The notes under the pieces are model-generated. The model did no database searches. It saw nothing but the letters and a program-made list of their open reading frames with translations, and was not told the DNA's origin. The position numbers and the translations under genes are program-made. 64,000 nt of DNA from Trichoplax sp. H2. Taxonomy: Eukaryota; Placozoa; Uniplacotomia; Trichoplacea. Below are positions 38,701-51,962 of the stretch, piece after piece. The DNA is taken from NCBI GenBank assembly GCA_003344405.1, contig NOWV01000027.1:434001-498000 (forward strand), in the 5' to 3' direction. How positions within the stretch are numbered: position 1 is the stretch's first letter; each line of letters starts with the position of its first letter.

Positions 38701-39271
38701 AAATGTAAAGGGTTCTTTCTCTTTCCACTTGCGGCGTGGTGATAGAGAAGGTGCATTCGCCGAATAAATGCTATCAGCTATTAGAGGAGTAATTCAAGTC
38801 GAATTACAAAATTGAAACTAACCCGAATACGGACTACCTCATATATAATGTTTTTTATCCATGAAATTTATTCCCATGTAACCTTTCAACGTATTATTAC
38901 CTTGATCAACACTTAGAGAAAGATTGAGTTTTCCTCGTCTCGCATTTATGCTCGGGCGAGCGGTTAACGATTGCTGACGAGTAATTTTAGTTGCACGATT
39001 GCCTTTTTTTGTACCTCCTTTAACCAACTCCGATACATGAACAGGGAACTCTTCCTGTTCACCATCTGTATTAATTTATTTAAAGAAGGTAATATGAAGG
39101 ATTTGAAAGAGTATTATCAATAAATCATTTATTACATCCTTCGAAGAAAGACCACTGTGCCTTACCTAACACTTTCGTTTCGGTAGTGCATTGAGTAATG
39201 GTCTGTTTACCAATTTTATCACCTGATTTAACAAAGGTATGATTTGTTTCACAAGTACCATTGGCGGCCAT
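35720..39271 (-). CDS. Unrecognised 589-aa protein, disordered head and helical tail
   Basis: Twelve exons join in phase: 39271-39166, 39065-38901, 38777-38500, 38409-38337, 38163-37720, 37504-37289, 37070-36977, 36775-36701, 36600-36474, 36364-36313, 36164-36109, 35803-35720. All junctions are GT-AG. Residues 1-400 or so are low in hydrophobics, rich in S, K, R and N, and probably disordered; they include RRGKLNLSLSVDQ, a basic SPRRKWKEKEPFTFDEADL stretch, Ser-rich SSSSIDTDEDGSDDDTDIF and several Lys/Arg clusters resembling nuclear localisation signals. The last 170 or so residues look globular and helical (GRKQWNKTAAVAIDLAVSSV; DLCGIIDNLKDAYKYINM; INHLVSLLDVLMVD; YRERLKRIIRSSML). The head-tail build recalls nuclear or microtubule adaptors, but I recognise no family. 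Exons 8 and 10-12 are short and depend on phase agreement; the gene is likely real, the exact 3' exons less certain. Confidence 0.75.
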
Positions 39272-42200
39272 ACTTAATACTTTCTGTGTTAATGGCAATG
39301 ATATTGAATGTGCATTAGCGATTTGATTCTACTTGTGAACTAGATAGATCGTAGGATACTATCGACATTTGTCATGCATTTAGTCAATATCGTTAACAAG
39401 ACTAAAAATTACCTTACTAAATATTTAGACTAGCCAAAGGTTAATTCTTGAATATAGCTAACTGTAAATGTTTGTAATATAGAATAATTTAAGGAAAAAA
39501 GGCGTAACTTTTCCATAAAACTAATTATCAAAATATAACTATGCCATTGTCATCCATAATGCTATGTAGCGTTAGGATCTGGAAGCTGGAGCTAATAAAT
39601 TTTTGACAACAAAAGTTGTTAGGGTGTACTGTTAATACTGAACGGAACAAAGAGAAATTTGGTATTTACAGTTAACACAAACATTACTTCTCCTATGCAC
39701 AAATTGCCATCAACTGATACTCCAAATGAATACCATTGTACTGTAAAATAAATTTGAAGAGTGCTCCTCAAAATTAACAATACTGAGCTAGTACGTCTGA
39801 CAGTATTTTAGCTCATGCGATCACATCAGTAATCGTTTCTAAATCTTTTTTACACAAGAGCATCTATGGGATTGTTGAAGCAAAATCGCAAGCTCGAAAT
39901 AGGTAAGGCCTGCTAAGTCAAAATCGTCGTTATATACTATGCAAAGCTTATCGCTAGAAAAAAGGCGATGTCGGATGGATTAACAGACAATCAAATATAG
40001 TTTTCAGGAAGAACTATGCAACGAAAACTGTACTACAGCTTCATATTTTTACCTACCTCAATGTAGCCTTACAGTTACAATATGTAATATCTTTCAAGTG
40101 AATGATTGATCATGCCATTAAGTTGGCCAGTAAAGATCTAACAATACTCTTCGAGTACTATTTCAAGAATATAATGCCAAATACCTATAAACTGCGACAG
40201 ATAATACAATAAGAATAACAATTCAACGTAATTTTAGTAGATTTACATCAGATAAAGAGCATTAGCGGATTGGGCAAAGTATTCTACGTTCTTTATTATT
40301 ATCGGTGACAATATTACTGAAGCTATCAGAGTAAAACGAAAATGTTAATACTTTTTCAAGTTATGATTACGTCAGACACGTAACTGTATTAAACTTAAAT
40401 TTCTAAATTATGAATTCTGATAGAAGTGGTACAAATAGATTTAGAAGTATCCTCTATATATTAGCATACTATAGAACCATAAGTAGATCTAATTAATCGT
40501 AAGTTAAATTAATTAAAATTGTTTTAGAAATTGAGTTTTCTAGGCTTACATTAGTACTATCGGACTATGGAATCATAATTGGATCAAAAATTAAATACTA
40601 AGCTATTGGTATTTAACAAAGGAAATCAAAATGATAGCTACCGATGTAGTTGAATGAATAGAATATCACTACATCCATAAATATCAGACAAATAATAATC
40701 AAATTATCAATTTTTATCTCAATCATATTGATCTGCGTCATAGACTTGCGTAGCATGATACAATATCACAACAACTACGCAAGGATTCGTGATATATGAT
40801 GATAAATAATTAATTGCAAGCTATCGCTTATAGTATGAGCTATGAAGCAACTAAATTGAGTAAAATCTCTATTCAGATACGATAATACTGTAATGTGTAA
40901 AGCGATAAAATTTTAAATGACACAAACACTAGTCGATAAGCCAATCGCACGAGTGAGAAAATTTGATTCTATGCAAAGTGTTAAGGTGTTGCAAGTCACA
41001 GTACTTTACTTAATTTGTATGATCATTTGAGATGGCGATAATTCGCATTTAGGGTAATTAAGATTTTCAAGTCATAGTTACAGATGATAATTTGATGTTA
41101 ATCTAGTGTCATGATATTTTTTGCAATAGCAATAGTGTAGATTAATCTTGTTGTATTTCAGTATAGCATGAGGAACGACTCCTTAAAGACAGTTTAGATA
41201 AGACTGCAAATAACAGAAAGACTTACTTTAGATTTACGACTATTCTCCTCCTTGAAAATTTTGAAAATTAATTATATCTTGAACAATAGAAAATTTTAAA
41301 GTTATGCTTTCTCTTTATGTTTATAAAAAAAGCAATAAAAGTTAGAGGGCACAACCTAAATTAGACTAGGTTAGCAACAAAAAAGTACCAATAATATCGA
41401 TATGAAAAGCAAGCGCTTTAATATCAAACTGAAGTGATTCTTCACGAGGTGAGAATATGATACAATCCAACATCCATCTATAGATTAATGGCACAGACTA
41501 GGCTCAATTTAACAAATATCGACCAGATGTTGTTTTTAAACTGAAACAATTGATTCAATATACAAAAAAGTAAACCATAACAAGATAACAATTAAGATAA
41601 TCAATTACAGCGCAATTAATTACATTACTACAGCATTATGGCATTCATATGAGATTGATTTCATGAGCAGGAGCAGTATGGCCATCGTTCGTAAGGTAAC
41701 AAGGAATCGGAAGTAAATGAATCAATCGCAAAAGCAACTGATGCTAGTTTCTGCCCTTAAATCAAAAAGATGGAAACAGACACGATAAAGTATTACTGTA
41801 CTAGTCATTTTAAGTACTAGTTCTAAACTATTCTGATCTAGATACTATAAGCGTTTGCCCCTGGTATACAAGTAAATCATCGCCGAATTACAAGCAAAAA
41901 CTGAAATTTATAAAGTTAACTGTTTACTAGGTACAGTTAACTCATTCATCATTACCATTTTAGGGACACATAACACAGATAATTTGAAAGAATACCAATC
42001 GACTCGAGTTATCAGCAAAAGAATAGACCTTAACGTTGCCAGACTGATGCTGTTTTCTGCTATTATGTAATAACTTGATAATTAATTATATGAATGATTG
42101 TATCGCTTTATAGGACTTTCCGTGATAGTTATGCTGTAGACCGGTGTGCAATCTAAAGTACAACTGCTATAATTAATCTTTAGCTGTAAGTCTGCGATAT

Positions 42201-43686
42201 ACGGTACTACATCTAACCTACGTATTGCCTTCAAATACAGTTTTGTATATGTCTAACGATGTATGCTAAGTATTACATGCAATTTATACCAGAATATCAT
42301 ATTTCATAAAATTAACATTCGGATTCTGGATATAATTGTAGTTGATATACCTATTTGACACTTTATATCTTTTGTACCACATCTACATAGAAAATTACAG
42401 TAAATACTAGATAAGTTATATTAATGATGATGCAACCTGTTTCCTACATCGCTACAATGTACTAGAGATTTCAATTGAAAGCAGCAGAAATCCTTATTTC
42501 ATTTGTAGTCGCTTGACGTCACTAAGCAAGCTAAAGATGAATAAATAATAAATAAAGGTAGATGTTATTATAGCTTATCCATCATTGCATTAATATTTGT
42601 TGTAAATAAATTGTATTAAATTAGAAGTAAATACAGATGCGAAATGTATTGTCAGCACACCAGGTACCAGGTGCTCCAACATTACTGCGCAACAATACGA
42701 GCTGTATTCCTATACTGTTCATGCGATGTAGATCTATAGAAGTGCTATTTTCAGTTAAAATTTACACTTGTTATTTCAATCTATTGCACTATATGTATAT
42801 ATACCTGTCTAGTCTGAAATTCAGAATGTTACCAAGTACAGCCTATCCAGAACCATCCTATGACGATAGGTACAAAATTTCGTAATTGGCCTAGTTTTCT
42901 TGCTAAAGCCGATAGCGTACACTTTAGAGTATTGCATACTTCCATTTATTCTAGATACACCATTAAAAACTTGACTTATCCGTTGGACTAGATTATCCCT
43001 ATGTATGAGAATACCAGCAAGCATATTAAAGTAATGTTTCAGTCCAGCATAAACTTTTCTACACAGTATCAATTAGATCCTGATTGAGTCTATCTTAACC
43101 ATAATAAAGCCTGGAAAGCCGAAATGAAGTTGAGCCTATCTAATATATAATATCAATAAACTGTTTTATGCTGCTTGTGATTCGTAATGAAATTAATTCT
43201 ACACATCGGTGATAGTGAGTGATTTCGCTTGACGTTTTTCATAGGATCAGTAAATTCTTTTTAACTGTTGTCAGAGCATGTCATAAAATAGTGATGTATT
43301 TGAATGATTACTGAGAAAGGACAAATACTAAACAACTTATAGAAAGCAATATCCATTTATTTCTCAGCTATCTTCCGATAATACATTGAAGAGACAGGGA
43401 ATAAAACATTGCAATTTTCATTATATTTTTATGTATCAATTGAATACACAACCGTAATATAAATCAGCAAATAAGTATAACGTAAGCCCTTGTATGTCGA
43501 CAATATAACAAATTTTAACTAAACTAAGCACATGACTAGAATTCATCACGTTACACATTGATATCTTCATACGTCAGACAAGCAACGCTATTACGGGCTA
43601 AACTACTGTAAATTGAACAAACCCAAGCCAGCGTAATCTTATAGTATTTCAAGATTAACACTTAGTAACATGAATGCAGGATTTGT
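39272..43686. other. Long intergenic region without recognised gene
   Basis: About 4.4 kb of AT-rich DNA, presumably including the promoter of the 589-aa gene at its left end. It has a 9-bp inverted repeat (CTTGCGTAG at 40745 with CTACGCAAG at 40775). The open frame at 42637-42885 has no supporting context. Confidence 0.5.
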
Positions 43687-44481
43687 TTATTTATTGAAAC
43701 CTTTAATGACCATAGACATCAGCTTGACCCTATCTTCTCTCATGATAGATACTTCTTCTCTCAATAATTTAATTAAGTCAGTCAAAACATTTAATGGTTC
43801 ATGTCTATTATTAGCACTAAGAAGTTCTTGCTTCATTTCCAATTTAATCTGTTGTACTTCAATTTCCCGTTCTTTTAGTTTTATCAGAAAGTCTTGTTTT
43901 AAACTTATTTCTTTTCTGGCTAACTTAAGCTCCGTGACAATGTCGGTAAGCTGACTTTGTAAATTTTTTAGGTCAGGGCCTGTCGATAATTCCAAACGGT
44001 TGTTATCATTTAATCGAGATTCTGTGTCGCCATCGACTGAAATTTCCGATTCACTTGATTCAGGAGCATTGCCATCATTTGGGATATTGGTAATGTCAGT
44101 AGTGGAGGTATTTAACGAATCTCTAGATCGAAGCTGCTTTGAGTGGCTATAAGGTAATTTGTTCTTTTCGCTTAATCTCTTTAGTTCTAATAATTTTTGA
44201 ACTAACATGTCTCTTTCACGATGATCTGTTGTTGACCCAGATAATCTACGATATTTAGAATCCGTTTTCCGCTTTCCATAAGTTACTAAGTTTGCTATCC
44301 TAATTCGACACTTGTGATGATCAACAGCAATCTTGCAGCTATTGCTAACATGATCGGCTATTTCTTGCCAAATAGGCATCATAAATCCTCGAGCCATTCT
44401 AAACGGATCCATTTCAAGTGTCTTTCTTAGCAAGACTATGTCAATTTTAACCGTAAATCGGAAGCCAGTAGAACTAGTCAT
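43687..44481 (-). CDS. Intronless Myb/SANT-like DNA-binding domain protein with C-terminal coiled coil
   Basis: A single uninterrupted frame of 264 codons from ATG at 44481 to a stop at 43687. The N-terminal 80 or so residues (FRFTVKIDIVLLRKTLEMDP, WQEIADHVS, CRIRIANLV) have the spacing of the Myb/SANT-like domain common in invertebrate genomes and related to Harbinger transposon partner proteins. This is followed by YRRLSGSTTDHRERDMLVQK, matching that family's usual LSGT-E-E linker. The middle is Ser/Thr/Asp-rich and disordered. The last 90 residues form a coiled coil (LQSQLTDIVTELKLARKEIS; REIEVQQIKLEMKQELL). It probably binds DNA in the nucleus. No introns, unlike its neighbours, which fits a mobile or retroposed origin. 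No terminal inverted repeats seen nearby. Confidence 0.8.
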   Translation of the reverse strand: MTSSTGFRFTVKIDIVLLRKTLEMDPFRMARGFMMPIWQEIADHVSNSCKIAVDHHKCRIRIANLVTYGKRKTDSKYRRLSGSTTDHRERDMLVQKLLELKRLSEKNKLPYSHSKQLRSRDSLNTSTTDITNIPNDGNAPESSESEISVDGDTESRLNDNNRLELSTGPDLKNLQSQLTDIVTELKLARKEISLKQDFLIKLKEREIEVQQIKLEMKQELLSANNRHEPLNVLTDLIKLLREEVSIMREDRVKLMSMVIKGFNK

Positions 44482-47400
44482 CTAGGTACAACAATTACAT
44501 CCAAATTTAAAAATTACTTTAAGTTTATTCTACAAGGGATATTCTACCTCTACATTTATACAGTATAACTGTGGCGCTCATTTTTTTTAGCATACTAGAT
44601 GAAGATTATTCAGTTTGAGCAACATTGATGACGTTATTCTACCTAGGCGATCATTACACCTACGAGTATTGACAATTTCTTGTTGCATTCATTTAACTTA
44701 TCCTCTTTGTAATAAACGTTTACAGTACACCATCATCACCAACTAGAAATAATGTAGCTGTACAAGTTGGATAGCTAGTTCCAAGTTAGCACCAGTGAAC
44801 CTCTAGCATCATTTGGCCAAGCTATAGTCGTCAGCGTTTATCTAGAACTGGTTATGATACAACTACCAACACTACTAATTCATACTACAAACTGCGATCA
44901 TCTGCAACATTTATCCAGGCATGAACAATGGTAATTAGTATATAAGCAAAACAAGAAAGCATAAAATAAAATAAAATTGAATTTGTAGTTCATTGAATTT
45001 AGCAACCATGACCATACTGTCGTTATGCAATTAACTAATTATATAATCAATCGATACTACGCGTACCAAACCGAAAATTGTATACAAATCGCGTCTTTAA
45101 TTCTATCACAAGTACCAGAACGCGAATAATTTATTTGGATCGCATTGCTGACTAATTCGATATGAAACTGCGAGCACGTTACAAACACTACAGCAACAGC
45201 TTAAACATGTGGACATACAGTATAATAAAATAATTAATAATGCCTTGATTTAAAATAAATTCAGTTATACCAAATGTAAACTAGAAATTAGTTAGTTTGT
45301 TTCCAATTGAAATATCCTATTATGAATAAAAATGTACTGTCAGCTGTATCCTAAATTTGCATTTTTAATCAATTTTTTCATTTTTATAAAACTGCTGTAT
45401 AGATCATATCTCATCAAATTGTAATTTTTCATGCGTACAAACAGCTATACATTGTAATCAATACTTGATATTTTCTATGCCACGCTGTTTTCAATAAGTA
45501 TTAAAAGATTAATTACACTCAGTATGCATAAATAGGCAAATATGCAAGCTAGCGTATATTCTAATCAGGAACTAGTAAGCTCGATTTTTTTTTTTCTATA
45601 GAAAACTTAGTTTAGTTATCCTTGCCGTAATCGACATTCGATAATTCTACTAAATTCCATCAAAACAGTAATAAAGATAGTAAAATTGCATGTGAGTACA
45701 ATTACAGTCAGATATACTATGTATAATTGTACATGTTGCATTGTGATCAATTGATTATTAGTAATATCAAGTTATATATTTTGCTAACGACTTTTATGCT
45801 AAACAGATGAAATTATACCAGCACTTAAGCAGTCTAAAGCTGCAATCGATAAAATTGCCAGCTTATAAGTTGCTGCATATAACACGATCGACACTTAATA
45901 TCTCTGCATGACCTTAACCTTAATACTTATGTCAAGATTAATAAAATATCTTGCGCGTTACATGCAACTTTCGATTTCTTTACTGTATAATGTCAAAGGC
46001 TTACAGATATAAATACGTATTGCGTACACATAAACTTCTGTAACTATCTACCATGACTGACTTTCAATATTTTCTATGCTATAGAGCACGGTATATTTCG
46101 TCAAGGGCATAATTTCCACATCAGCCGTATACTGCAAGTACATGCTCTATATTCTCACAGTATTCGTATCATAGCATCCAAGACAGCTAAAAAAATTTCA
46201 CGCATAAGCTATAATGCGGCGATTTTTAAATTTCAATATGTTCATGATGCAGCATATATTTTACCAAGACTATCGTAAGATAACATGCTAAAAAGAAACA
46301 CATAATGTCCCATCATGATTGCTCACATCACAGAAAACCTCTTTAACCAACTCTCGTTGTATTATCAAATATGAGGTATTCACCCATAGTTGTCGGAAGT
46401 ATTCTAACAGCGACTTTAATAGTAGAATTGCTAGTTTAGGGATAGATGGACAAAATAAAATGATATTACTCTTATTCTTGATATGTAATGCAAAATAGTG
46501 ACGCACAGTGGCTAAACAAAATCTAATCTTGTAATCCTATGCGCAAAAGATTTTTTCCTGTAATTGAAAGGCATATTTGCAGTACTGTACAATTAGATAC
46601 TGTATACTGTATACGGGTACAGAGTATAATGATTTACAGAGTTTATTTACAGTATAGTATCAAGTGACTACAGACTTGTTGCTTTGTACGCAGGTCCAGG
46701 TAACCAACCATTCTCTTCTGCTACTATAGCGTAAATAGGTAAAAATTATTAATAGCAACCCACTGGAACCGGTAATACATCAAAAAAATTACAGGAAATG
46801 TTTAATAAATAAATATTGGCTTTACCTTTGTCATAAATTAGGAATTTCTAATAACTCCGCTGGCTATGTGATGTTATAATTGACATAAAATTAGTCACAG
46901 TAGTCTAAACTTCATTTACAACAGCATATGGGCAGCTATAGAGATTCATCTTGCATACATATCTATTTCTACACATTTACTTTTCTTTTTATGTGATTAC
47001 TGGATGATAGCTATTTTTTTAGAGTTAATAAATAAATTACGGGAAGTTAAATTAATTTTATTATTTTTTATGCATGCTTGTCGTAGCATCATTGTGCCGT
47101 GTAAGTAGTGTCGATCATATTATGTTTTCAGAATTACTGTTAAGAAAACATTATAATACTATTTATACCGGTATGTATCGTCAAAGTACGGTAAGTCTCG
47201 ATAAAGAATAACTAGATAGCAATTAAAGTAATATAGTAATATGAACATTGTAATTAATACGTAGGCAGAGACAAGAAAGTTAGTCAATATTGTACTTGGT
47301 ATTATACAATAATACCATAAGTATATTACCTATAACTCTTACTTTCGCTGTGAGCCAGCAATTTCATTATTGCAGCTTGGATATATCAAATGAACTATTT

Positions 47401-50400
47401 TGGGCTCGATATTACAGATTAAATTATATTTTCATATATTGCCTATCACATAGCATCATTTCAAGGAAGGCAAAAATTCTAAATTCTATCTTAAATAATT
47501 GTTATCTTGTTAGTATCTGGATACAAAGGTAAATTTACCTTTCATGAATACTCTTGGGTGAAATTATTAACAGCAGTAATTGTTATTTAACGACTATCTG
47601 TTGCCTGTTAATAAAGACCATAAATGTTTAAAATTGGACTGGGAAGGTCACGACTCTATCGTAAATTATCATCAAGTAGAATTCAATTAGAATTAATAAA
47701 TAAAATAGTAAAATTCAAATCCAGTTAAAATATCAGTGGATAGTAGTAGTTTTTATTGCAATTTATTAGGAGGCCAATATTAGCAGAGGATGAGAATTAA
47801 CAATTATAGAAAGACCTTCCTTATATACAACAGACAAAAACATCTTGTACCATCTTACTAGTAACTACAGTATAACTTTCTACAGTAATTAGCACACAAA
47901 CGTCAACAGCTACTGAAGTTCGTTAATCTTGTAGACGTTACATTAAATTAGAATTAATAAAAGAATTTTACATAAAACATAATCCATCCTACTGGCTGAA
48001 TGTTGTCAGCAGTTGGGTTGCAACAATAAAAGTAGGATTATAAACGAAATGCCTAAAACTAGTCGGTAAGCAAAACAAAACACGATCAGCGTTGCTGAAT
48101 TTCAATGGCACCTTTGATCATCAATACAGAAAACGATTTTAAGTTCAACAAGGCTTGATTGTACGATCAATCAATAGAAATTATTGACTTAGTTTTTATA
48201 TTGTTTAGTGGTAGCATGGGAAGTCATAGGGTTTGCACCTTATTTATCAAATCTTTTATTTGGCTGATCTTTGAATTGGTCTAGTCAAGGACTTGTACAA
48301 GAAAAAGCTAAAAAAATCCCTTGGCCTAGTATGATGACTCAGATTATGATTGCGTTGATCACTTACTGATTTCAGAAAAGGTACAGGCGCAGTCTATTGG
48401 CGTTGCGTTTCTTCTCTTTCTTGGAAATAATTAATCAATTCTTTTCTTTGACGGTTGAATAATTAAGTGGAACAATACTCTAGTTGAGTGCATATTACAA
48501 ATATATTTGTATACTAAATATAATACAATCAACGTAAATATGCTACAATCGAATTCCATTAGAATATAACTAGAGAATCCACAGTACGGTCATTATATTA
48601 CCCTACTACAAGTTTTGTTTTTCTAGTTAGAGTAGATTCCGGCCGGTGTCATCAATCCAATTTATACTGTGACTCCGTGAGTCTGCTTTTATTTCTCACT
48701 TTTTTAGCTTTGAACATCAATTGAAAGTCTGTCACCGTATTTACTGTTATAACGAACATGAACGTCAGCCGTAGATTGCTAGCTGGCTTGATTTCTTTGC
48801 CGAAACCTACCAGTAAACTAACTGGAATCCTTTCTAAGGTAAGCCAAGATATGGAAAAAAAATGATCTAACCCCGTCTTCGAATTAAAAGAGATCGTAAA
48901 CAAATTGATTCATTGTTAATGACGCCATAATATACGTTGTCTACATTTTCAACTTCTTATACAAATCGTCGTAGGAAACAGATGACGAATACTAACATCT
49001 GTATTCTTCATCAACTGTACGATAGTTATCGATCGTTTTCAAGTAATTCTTTTTATAAAGCTTAATCGAATACGATAGGATACTGGCAATATAAGACTCT
49101 ATTTCTCGAACGGTTGGTAATCGGTCGATGATAGTCTTTCACGTAGTCAACTTTCTATGGGATAAATCGAGCAAAACATTGATAGTAGTCTTATTTCAAA
49201 GTGTACCATTATATCAGATAGAAATATACCGTTTCAACAGTGTTTACTGTTTTTTCGACCAATTTTACCAGTGCATATTACTATACAATGAAACAATCTA
49301 TTCTTTAGCGGTACGATCATTTGCCGTTAGAGTAGCTATATTTCTTTCATTCCTGTTTTTTTTACTTAATTTCGTTTTATCAGTGACTTTTTTCTTATTG
49401 TGTACTACGGTATATTAAATCCTACACTGAACGGAAAGTATGTAGTTAACCCATAAAGTGATTCTATCAAGATTCTACTTAATTTAATTGCCCGAAATGG
49501 AGCATATGGTTAAAGGTTGTGTTCTTCAAAATAACGTTCACTCTGAAATACTATAATAGTATTTATACAGTAAATATGAAAGAAAAAGCACTTTTGTACT
49601 GTAGTTTTATTACAATTTTCATAGCATTTTATGCCGTTGGCAATAGTCGTACCGTTCTACATTTCGCTCAATTTGCTGTAATTGATGGAGAGACCCAGAC
49701 TACGCAATATAGCTAATTCATAGCAGTAATAACGAGGAGGATTTCCAGTTATTTTTAAAGTTTTTAACTACCGGTTTATTTTTGATGACGTTTCTCTCTT
49801 CTTTACTACCGGGCACTACGCAATTTGTTTACTACGCCACAGTGGCGGGAGTACAGTACGTTCCTGGCGGTGCCACTCCACTTCATGACATCCATTCAGC
49901 TTAGTTACTTGTATAGTCATCAACGGCATGTTTAGGTATTAATACTATTATTATACTAAGTAAGTCGTTTAGTCCTTGACCTTACCTCTGCCCTGCCCCT
50001 ATGGCTATTGTGGACACTTCAACAACATCTGCCATACTACGCAAATAACTAATGGCAATAAAGTTTTCAATTTCATTTTAGGATAGTATAACTTCAACAT
50101 CACAATTCTAAGGATTTGATAAACTCAATTCTTTCGCTAGTAATCAAATCCTAACGATTGACATGTTTGGCTATACTGTACATGCAAATCGGCAGAGTAC
50201 AATAGCACATAAGCATGTTGTATTTGATTCAAAGCCAATCCACTAGTTATTTTCTGTTCTTAAAACATGGCAATAACAAGCACTCCAAAAGAATGAATAA
50301 TGCTGAAAATATGCCAAATGAATATTTTATGAGTCATACAAATTCAGTCTGTGTTGATTTAGCGGTTGCTATATTTACCATTTAACAACGATGATCTATA

Positions 50401-50700
50401 CTACCCAGTAGTACGGAACTAGAGCTCGCGAAGAATACCTTTTAATCTGCATATCATTTCGATACGGCGTAGCCTGTCTGATGTATAACCCCTTCCCCAA
50501 TAATGAAGTTTAGCTACTAATATTGCCTGGGGGAATTATACAGCATAAAATTTGAAAGAGTTTTGTAAATGCAATTAATACAACTGCACTCAATAATCCT
50601 TAAGTAATGAATTTAACACATCTCGTAAATGATCAATATATATTCATCAAAGTTTTTTCAAAATGACTACGAATATAAGGGATATGTACATTACGGCTAA
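44482..50700. other. Long intergenic region, one weak secreted-peptide candidate
   Basis: About 6.2 kb, the largest gene-free stretch. No exon with both splice signals and family resemblance found. It contains a small GTAC/TATAC cluster at about 46580-46650 and the candidate short secreted ORF at 49576-49716. Confidence 0.45.
49576..49716 (+). CDS. Candidate short secreted peptide ORF
   Basis: ATG followed by 46 codons: a lysine-led hydrophobic core (MKEKALLYCSFITIFIAFYA) with a plausible signal-peptidase site near VGNS, then 22 mostly polar residues ending TQTTQYS. It could be a small secreted peptide or the first exon of a secreted protein. A signal-like start can arise by chance in AT-rich DNA, so support is weak. 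Confidence 0.2.
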   Translation: MKEKALLYCSFITIFIAFYAVGNSRTVLHFAQFAVIDGETQTTQYS

Positions 50701-51962
50701 ATGTCGCATGTTGAACAATCGGCTAGTGCCATCGTACAGTATTGATTATTTTTTTAGTTGACACTTACGCATTTTATAGAATATCTAATCGACTCCATAT
50801 TGTTATATGACAATAATTTATAATTTTACTTATTTATTACGCCAGGAATAATAATAAATAAGCAATTAATCTTATCGAATCATTATATGGGAATACTATT
50901 TGATTACATTATATCAATTTTCTTTTTTAGAATAATCGCTACCTAAATACAACTGCATCATTGCAATGTCAAGCAAATTTTACTCGCTTTGCTATACCAA
51001 CCATTTTAAAACGCTTTATTGAGCCACGTTATGTCGACATAACTGGATATGTACGTAACGGTGAAGTTCTTAAAATGATTGAGGAAGTTGGGCAAGTTGC
51101 TGTACGTAGATATTGGATGGGCGATATTTCTCCAGGGTTGACTACCAAATTTGGTATTTTAGCCGGTATTGATAAATTGAATTTTCGACAACATTTACTT
51201 CCTGAAGATTATGTTCATCTACATGCAAGGGTCAATTATGTTTCACAACATTCTCTTGAAGTCCAAGTTGACGTTTATGCAGAAGATTTATCGACCCATG
51301 AACGACGATTAGCAAATAGCGTTTCAATATGGTATGTGGCTGCTGAAGTAATGAAGGATAGGAGAGTTCGAGTTATGCAATTGCCTCCATTATATTATGA
51401 ATGCGCAGAAGATGAAGATAAAGGCCATGAAAGATATCAATTACAACGAGAAAAGCGATCCATGGATTATCAACTCTACTTAGATTATAAGTTTCCTGCA
51501 AGGTTATATGAAGATTGGAATACAAATATTGATTATAAGAATGTCCCAAAGCATTGCGTTCAATCATCACAAATGTCGTTAGATCGCATGGTTCAAACTT
51601 CAGACTGTAGTGCTCTCGGATTCGCTACTGCATCGCCGATCATAGAATTAATGGATACAACAGCAGTTATGGCAGCGTCTAAGCATTGTGATAATGCTTG
51701 CAAAACTTTGTGTATTGATTCTATCAACTTTCATCATCCAGTACGTATTGATTCCTTGCTAACAGCAGTTGCCAAAATCTCGTCAACATCCAAGCATTCG
51801 CTTAATCTTGAAATTGCGGCAATAGCTGAAGATCTAAGTACCGGTCAGAGAGAATTTGTTGCCAATGGTTTCTTCAAATTACTTTCTGCAGATGAAGAAG
51901 GTAATCCTCTACCTGTACCACCACTGATAGATGTAGGCGAGCTAGAACAACTGAGGCTCTAA
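50701..51962 (+). CDS. Double-hotdog acyl-CoA thioesterase, ACOT7-like
   Basis: A long exon, 50931-51962 (acceptor TCTTTTTTTAG, phase 0), holds nearly the whole protein. A possible first exon is 50701-50733 (ATG, 11 codons, weak donor GTACAG, phase 0); this start is a guess. Two hotdog domains hydrolyse acyl-CoA to fatty acid and CoA in this family. Domain 1 contains GEVLKMIEEVG and HSLEVQVDVYAEDL; a linker follows with LPPLYYEC and RYQLQREKRSMD; domain 2 begins SQMSLDRMVQTSDC and has ELMDTTAVMAASKHC, SINFHHPVRI and SLNLEIAAIAEDL; the end is GNPLPVPPL. All of these align by eye with ACOT7. Odd: the usual N-x-H-G-G of domain 1 reads YVRNG and the HGG of domain 2 reads TAS, while the Asp of LMD is kept. 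Confidence 0.8.
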
